Below are positions 63,201 to 64,000 of a DNA stretch of 64,000 bases, one piece after another. The stretch is from Massilia sp. PAMC28688 (GTDB taxonomy: Bacteria; Pseudomonadota; Gammaproteobacteria; Burkholderiales; Burkholderiaceae_D). The first letter of the stretch is position 1. Every line of letters begins with the position of its first letter. The notes beneath the pieces are model-generated. The model worked only from the letters and a program-made list of their open reading frames with translations. It was not told the DNA's origin and searched no databases. The stretch spans positions 5,146,001 to 5,210,000 of the forward strand of contig NZ_CP080378.1 in the NCBI RefSeq assembly GCF_019443445.1. Direction: 5' to 3'. The position numbers and the translations under genes are program-made.

Positions 63201-64000
63201 TGGCCAGCAGGCCCAGCGCGGCGGTCGACCCTTGTACGGCGGCGTCCAGCAGGCTGGGATGCAGGCCGAAGGCCTGGGCGCCGCCAGCCACGCAGGCCGG
63301 CAGCGCAAGTTGTGTCAATGCTTCGCTGCCGCTCCACCACAGGGCTGCTACGGCTCGCTGGGCCGGGCCATAGGCAAAACCGCCCGCGCGAAAGCGCGCA
63401 TACAGATCCGGCGCTGTGCATTGGTGTTCGCCACAGCGCTCGCGCATGGCCGCCAGGTCCACCGGGGACGGTGCGGCGGCAGCCGCGAGCGTCGCACGGC
63501 CCTGGCAGTACACGATGCGCGGACCGCCATCGGGATCGGTGCCACCCACACTAAAGACAATGTCACCGGCGGCGCCTGGCACCAGCTCGATGTCGACTTC
63601 GACCGGCGTGCCGCCAACGGCGATGGGGCGCAGCCAGACGGTATCGGACAGCACAATGCCACAACCGCTTTCAATCCCTGCCGCAGCCGCTACGGCGGCG
63701 CGCGCCATTTCCAGGTACGCCACGCCGGGCAGGATGCGCTGGCCCTGCAGTACATGGTCAGCCAGGAAAAATTCGTCGCCGCTGAAGGTGCTGGCATAGC
63801 GCTGCACGTCAAAGTCGGAGCTGTTGCGGTGCAGGAGCGGATGCATGGTCTCTTGCGCCAGGGCTGCCTGCGCGGCCGTACCGGCAGGCACCCAGTAGCG
63901 TTCGCGCGCGAAAGGATACGTCGGCAGGCTGACCCGGCGCCCCGAACCTGCGGGTCGTACCCGCGCCCAGTCGATGGCCGCGCCACTGGCCCACAGGCGC
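48175..64000 (-). CDS. PKS-A: trans-AT polyketide synthase, DH-KR-ACP | KS-DH-KR-ACP | KS-DH*-ECHx3-ACP-ACP | KS-DH (5' end outside window)
   Basis: The open frame enters from the right edge (first complete codon 63999; 5274 visible residues, numbered from there). It opens with a post-KS linker (LPTYPFARERYWV), so the preceding KS is outside. Then DH about 52-325 (DHVLQGQRILPG, HPSLLDAAVQ), KR about 337-750, ACP Ser819, KS about 903-1340 (Cys1082), DH about 1517-1800, KR about 1813-2220, ACP Ser2279, KS about 2370-2808 (Cys2549), degenerate DH about 2987-3270, three crotonase domains about 3350-4066, tandem Trp-flag ACPs (Ser4125, Ser4228), KS about 4325-4753 (Cys4497), DH about 4940-5226 and a docking tail. 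Predicted output: two enoyls, one beta-branch, then a module finished by PKS-B. The final DH has PPGTLDSALQ in place of HPxLxD but keeps the Asp. No AT is present in cis. Confidence 0.97.
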   Translation of the reverse strand, partial: RLWASGAAIDWARVRPAGSGRRVSLPTYPFARERYWVPAGTAAQAALAQETMHPLLHRNSSDFDVQRYASTFSGDEFFLADHVLQGQRILPGVAYLEMARAAVAAAAGIESGCGIVLSDTVWLRPIAVGGTPVEVDIELVPGAAGDIVFSVGGTDPDGGPRIVYCQGRATLAAAAAPSPVDLAAMRERCGEHQCTAPDLYARFRAGGFAYGPAQRAVAALWWSGSEALTQLALPACVAGGAQAFGLHPSLLDAAVQGSTAALGLLANGVFALPYAIERVAVLAPLSPSMWAACRRSQGSGAAVEKFDIDLCDDSGRVCVEMRGMSVRSSAPREEKATSLWRRQWRPAALDNAAATPVTDQHLVLLCGMDSIDPAALARASGARCIALNAQGTLAARYQACAEQLWAQLHALAASRPAAPVLVQLVLPADGEGAVFAGLAGMIKSARIEQGQLVGQVVQSSAATGTELAGQLRQCAAARAVMLRCADGQVMEEAWQEAAAPAPAGLPWREQGVYLLTGGLGGLGIMFAREIAARVKGATLVLSGRRALEDAGRAVLAQLETEGVRAVYRQADVASTTQASVLLRSIKRDFGALHGIIHGAGVIEDGLLASRSAPRLDNVFGPKVAGLVNLAQASDSMLDWLVCMSSTSGALGNAGQADYGAANAFMDRYADWRNAQCAAAGQPRAIVSINWPLWEQGGMGVDASVLRLLNSQGLHALPPAQGITAFYQALASDAGQTLVMHGQAQPVRAWMAAGGAAGLIAAAAIAPKEVDNDAAAPAADEGALRDKLRRLLRGMVGRLLKSPPDELDEQRELGRYGLDSISLTELTALVNQRLGVALSPTFFFEHPTLKAVLDRLLADYSGAVAKALGSTPVAAVAQQARSAGRLHATRLVPQPSEASAKAPDAGEAIAIVGMSGRYPQARDLDAFWRNLRDGLDCVTEVPPERWNWRDHYSADRTEEGRHYSKWGGFIEGVDEFDPLFFNISPREARNIDPQERLFLQHAWMAMEDAGYTRAGLQLPRDGDLPGQVGVYAGVMYSEYQLFGAEAGVSGQGLPLFGSFASIANRVSYALNLHGPSMTLDTMCSSSLTAIHVACQDLKLGRTDMAIAGGVNVTIHPQKYLMLSAGQFISSDGHCQSFGEGGDGYIPGEGVGVVVLKRLSEAERDGDTIYGVILGSSLTHGGKVGGYSVPNPQAQSSAIARTMAEARVDARHISYVEAHGTGTKLGDPIEIAALAKAFARYTQQTGYCRIGSAKSNIGHCESAAGIAGLMKVLLQMRHGEIVASLHADTLNPHIDFDKTPFVVNRSLMAWERPVVDGREVDRIAGLSSFGAGGSNAHMIVQEYRPRAPSVPASAAQVVFLLSARTAEQLRQKAQDLLAYVEQQGGALDLAGLAFTLQVGREAMDERLAMLASDGAQLQERLRAFLAGERDGEDTWHGQVRRGAVEMFGDDEDMREAIGKWVARHKFGKLLELWVRGLDLDWNTLYAGGKPARVRLPAYPFARERHWVDTARRGSGLATVLHPLLHANTSDLLGQRYSSWFDGREFFLADHQVRLDGPLAHKVLPAVAYLEMAREAVRLALPEQGSAVLEISHTVWATPLTVHGRIKVSIALQAGADGIDFEIYSEGADGEETVHCHGRAAPAAAASAVVDLDAVAQRVQGRMVTGDAFYAALHEVGLEYGAAHRALQSVATDGGEVLAVLDLPPQAGMDGAYLLHPSLMDGALQACMALAGEPGGAPQLLLPFALESVRIESACPPQVRAWVRHAPGSSAGMLKLDIDLCEEHGKVCVAMRGLTVRPVQAAMPAIAWAAPVWQAAPVEAALPVQKRHVWLLDMPGIDAALMERVLAASCRHLAAGVQGAAARYQVQAAACFAQIQALLQAKLQGRTLVQVVVADRGDEVLLAGLAGLLRTASLENPQLAGQLVLVEAGTSSAALAQQLAPELGTAALVRYRRGRREVQRWQEQPWSGAGWPVAFRDDGVYLISGGMGGLGLLFAREILARTTGAQVVLSGRAALDGERQGQLDALGAAGRVHYRQVDLENPAQVQAMVGGICQALGRLDGIVHSAGQVADNFILKKTVADFAAVLGPKVAGTVHLDLASAGLTLDFMVLFSSVASALGNTGQADYASANGFMDQYAAYRNELAARGQRHGRTVSINWPLWEQGGMGVDDASLAYLRELGMQPLRAAEGLQAFYGALAQDQAQVMVLQGDARKLQRLLAQGAMELQAAAPASAAVAAAAPAAGGALQEQAQDYLRRQLSAVLHLPASRIDVQSPLEAYGMDSVLAMTLVRMLEKDFGSLSKTLLFEYQTLAALADYFGQEHGAVLAAMFARPAFAAQPQAAAPPASAPVLPAPPPRRAGRLRGRDLPATASPRREEPIAIIGMSGRYPQARDLDAFWRNLRDGLDCVTEVPPARWNWREHYSADRSEQGRHYSKWGGFIEGVDEFDPLFFNISPREAHQIDPQERLFLQHSWMAMEDAGYTRAALQLPREGDLPGQVGVYAGVMYSQYQLLGAGTGAGGADLPISSISASIANRVSYALNLHGPSMAIDTMCSSSLTAIHLACQDLRHGRTDMALAGGVNVTIHPQKYQTLSAGQFISSDGHCQSFGEGGDGYIPGEGVGVVLLKRLSEAERDGDTIHGVILGSSLNHGGKTNGYTVPNPQAQSGAIARTLADAGVDARHISYVEAHGTGTKLGDPIEIAALAKAFGQHTQEKGYCRIGSAKSNIGHCESAAGIAGLMKVLLQMRHGEIAASLHAATLNPHIDFDQTPFVVNRSLTSWERPTVDGRQVERIAGLSSFGAGGSNAHLIVREHRQHPEHRPQRAATAAQTVFVLSARTAGQLRQKAQDLLTYVEGQGAALDLAGVACTLQVGREAMDERLGILADDAAQLRESLQAYLQDQEGQYLFVGKARRSRDGMGLISQDEDMQQAIGQWIARGKFGKLLELWSQGLEVDWNALYTNGRPQRVSLPAYPFATDRYWVDTEAGTGAVRSGVLHPLLHANTSRLNEQNYTSWFDGRELFMVQRHGAAGLADGGRSLPAAACLEMAREAISLAVEAIPGRVLELAEVVWTPDLVTDGACVLGIGLQDAADGAIEFDIYTMADSGDQQVICQGRGAYADADASPLALTALEQQMDGGWIGRDALYLELRGWGLDYSEGQQALEGLARGEGQALARLRLPAEVEAGAASFILHPILLDAAIQACAMALAPAAMARLAAFAIESLRSVRPCTAQMLAWVRLSPGHDQDSGIVVFDIDLCDSAGNVCVQMTRVQHQWHTLAVAPEAESMAELAQPVPVALKLAALAPAAQARTVALAKPRDVALRDPHAAVASLTQPRTTRGKPQLTLAPADAALHDESGGPVALFDHGAGVFGVTLATADGVNAASAALLEQLMAALARVRSAPGAKVLMLRGTEQVFLRGSADSFNRAASLGLFDALASMPQATIAVMQGDATGLGLLVGALCDFMVGSSQAWYGYTADNDNTVPALPELHLLAERFGRSRALDLACLARQGSGSDFHEAGWTFPVMAPQDVMPFASALAQRLADKPLDALQLLKTHLARNLAPLAAALAPRLPAPVPVLADAGTGEETWSGSWIRAQAAELPDASGTVLLVTVGAAAAASDGAALLAELSALLAHAAGAPHYRALILASELDGFLAVQDREGGAVPDLCRQLLALPMPAIAMLDRGAHGLACFIAQHCDACVLADDAVLALDAAVLQWQDSGPAAMAVAACSRRFGPVLARQFLFERRLLNASELRRHGATLAIAPRGRTMDAALQAARGWARVPADALAWWRQPLSFAALHAAPPMASAAVPDAAPGAVALRSGAVRAIVHPGGVIAVHMEDRGARNMFSEDLVAGMTEVFAHIDATPAYRSVVLTGYDNYFASGGTRENLLAIQAGAVRFTDRPIFELPLRCRLPVVAAMQGHGIGAGWALGMFADLTLFSERSEYFSPYMNYGFTPGAGATRIFGERIGMDLARETMLTGQQYTGRTLRERGMALPVLRQDQVLEAALAMARAIAGLPRGLLIALKDEFAAATRAAMEDTYKRELDMHERTFVGRDDTLARIRSRFAQPDAAAVPATAAPVQAPLAPARDAGADLLEGLRRLLADELQMASADVGEDIEFIDLGLDSVSGVTWVRKINEQFGLAIEATLIYSHPTLRQFAQHLRQQASNVAVPAPQAAPPAPAPVASPRIQPGAAADMLAGLRALLADELQMRPEEIDDAIDFVDLGLDSVSGVTWVRKINERYGTAIEATLIYSHPTLRQLSAHLARELGTLAVPAQPVQPVQQAVPAPVFDSVPAAPAVRPAAPSAVTGVALARRKRQATRPGTAVRGDPIAVVGLAGQFPQAADVDAFWRNIAEGRNCITEVPSGRWDSRIYYREGDAVAGKTNSRWMGALDAYDCFDPLFFNISPTEAESMDPQQRLFLQSSWDAIEHAGYNARALSGSKCGVFVGCGTGDYHQNSAHERLSAQGFTGSASAILAARISYFLNLQGPSLAIDTACSSSLVAIAQACDSLNAGNIDAALAGGVYVMAGPEMHIKTAQAGMLSADGRCFTFDQRANGFVPGEAVATVMLKRLADAERDGDTIHGVIRGWGVNQDGKTNGITAPNPQAQAALQRDVYSRFGIDPGTIGLIEAHGTGTKLGDPIEVQALKQSFGQSGAPGHCALGSVKSNIGHCLTAAGATGFIKLVQALKHRQLPPTIHFEKLNEHINLAGSPFYVNDKLRAWDSPGRQVRRAAISSFGFSGTNAHLVLEEYRAEDLPVRKVQLVAVGEKSIVPLSAKTPEQLRQRVADLLAQLSGARPLPSLAELSYTLQTGRVPMDERVAFMAGSLTELVKHLLSYLQDQRSQPEMYRGQVSANKGQVDLITEDADVKESLLATHLAKRQVAKLAQLWSKGVDLDWNRLYGAVKPLRIALPGYPFARERYWNSASGDPFAHQAAAGGPAFLHPLVHVNVSDFTSQRYSATFSGDEPFLLDHRVRFPDGTVHKVLPGVACLEMARMALADALRGEPGALELCDTVWLRPVMVGAPRQLFISLMPLAQTGLLDQIEFRIHSLEEGEDIVHCQGRAVVHPQLGAASADLEQVAAQCREGVLAGPAIYAAFEAMGLQYGPSHQGIDTLLASADQVLARLRPCDEAGQYVLPPGTLDSALQAMVGLGLEAHGAGGAPLLPFALASLRILAPCSGPMSAWVRRAPGSDARAAATHVDIDLCGADGSVCVQMRGFICRHLHDGAAAKTASSMDGARAEQEDMDFDTEFYGSLIDQIANEEVSIDAAVKLG
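51190..51720 (-). other. Tandem beta-branching ACPs in PKS-A
   Basis: Two consecutive ACPs (Ser at 51627-51625 and 51318-51316), both LGLDSVSGVTWVRKIN, with the Trp flag for HMG-synthase cassette recruitment. Near-identical to the PKS-C pair. Doubling is usually taken to raise throughput or residence time at the branching step. Confidence 0.9.
51800..53950 (-). other. Triple crotonase-fold (ECH) array in PKS-A
   Basis: Three successive domains: about 53950-53330, 53260-52620 and 52540-51800. Only the last is a canonical ECH2 (FASGGTRENL, GHGIGAGWALG, YGFTPGAGAT). The first (QGDATGLGLLVGALCDFMVG) and second (DRGAHGLACFIAQHCDACVL) keep the fold outline but lack the signature residues. The layout is the same as in PKS-C, so the dead-DH/ECHx3/ACPx2 cassette was probably copied as a block. 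Confidence 0.88.
54190..55040 (-). other. Probably inactive DH domain in the PKS-A beta-branching module
   Basis: It begins LHPLLHANTS like its siblings, but the catalytic stretch reads FMVQRHGAAGLADGGRSLPAA: Arg sits where the DHs have His, and a His follows one position later out of register. The Asp motif (HPILLDAAIQ) is still present. Likely inactive, which fits a module with no KR. Confidence 0.7.

Noticed and set aside
63889..63891. Internal start (63891) as the beginning of PKS-A
   Set aside because: The same frame continues to the right edge and encodes the conserved post-KS linker LPTYPFARERYWV. The gene begins outside the window.
1..64000. In-cis AT, ER, methyltransferase, TE or adenylation domains
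   Set aside because: I looked in each inter-domain stretch and found no GHSxG AT block, ER nucleotide motif, SAM motif or A-domain motifs within the modules.
1..64000. tRNA, rRNA, CRISPR, insertion sequences
   Set aside because: None seen. Repeats in the window are homologous PKS modules, and no transposase or short spaced repeats appear.

Overview
The window is the interior of a very large trans-acyltransferase (trans-AT) type I polyketide synthase (PKS) gene cluster. All real genes lie on the minus strand, so transcription runs from the right edge to the left edge and the cluster continues past both edges. The DNA is GC-rich throughout. The protein families and GC content fit a proteobacterium, perhaps Burkholderiales, but no taxonomic marker gene is present, so that is inference.

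Layout in transcription order (right to left): PKS-A (64000-48175, 5' end outside the window), PKS-B (48159-30358), PKS-C (30274/30283-17426), a 253-bp AT-richer gap, a tight beta-branching block of six small genes (metallo-hydrolase, HMG-CoA-synthase-like enzyme, ECH1 dehydratase, donor ACP, decarboxylating KS with Cys replaced by Ser, free-standing malonyl transferase AT), and PKS-D (11544 to beyond position 1). No megasynthase carries a built-in AT, so the single AT presumably loads every ACP. The window holds 12 KS, 14 ACP, 11 DH (2 clearly degenerate), 10 KR, no ER and no methyltransferase domain.

Module reading: A = (KS upstream)-DH-KR-ACP | KS-DH-KR-ACP | KS-DH(degenerate)-ECH-ECH-ECH-ACP-ACP | KS-DH //; B = DH-KR-ACP | KS-DH-KR-ACP | KS-DH-KR-ACP | KS-KR-ACP | KS-DH //; C = KR-ACP | KS-DH(degenerate)-ECH-ECH-ECH-ACP-ACP | KS-KR-ACP | KS //; D = ACP-DUF-PLP lyase | KS-DH-KR-ACP | KS-DH-KR (runs out of the window). 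This predicts a polyene-like chain with a few hydroxyls and two beta-alkyl branches. The branches would be made by the small-gene cassette together with the in-cis PksI-like ECH domains and tandem Trp-flag ACPs.

The most unusual element is the N-terminus of PKS-D. An ACP is followed by a domain resembling the aminoacyl-transferase half of MprF/LPG synthase, and then by a tryptophanase/tyrosine phenol-lyase-like PLP domain with a conserved Lys. The order recalls the ACP-DUF-SH segment that forms the thiol of leinamycin (LnmJ). Here it sits in mid-assembly-line and is followed by further KS modules, suggesting cysteine-derived sulfur (or another C-heteroatom step) during chain growth.
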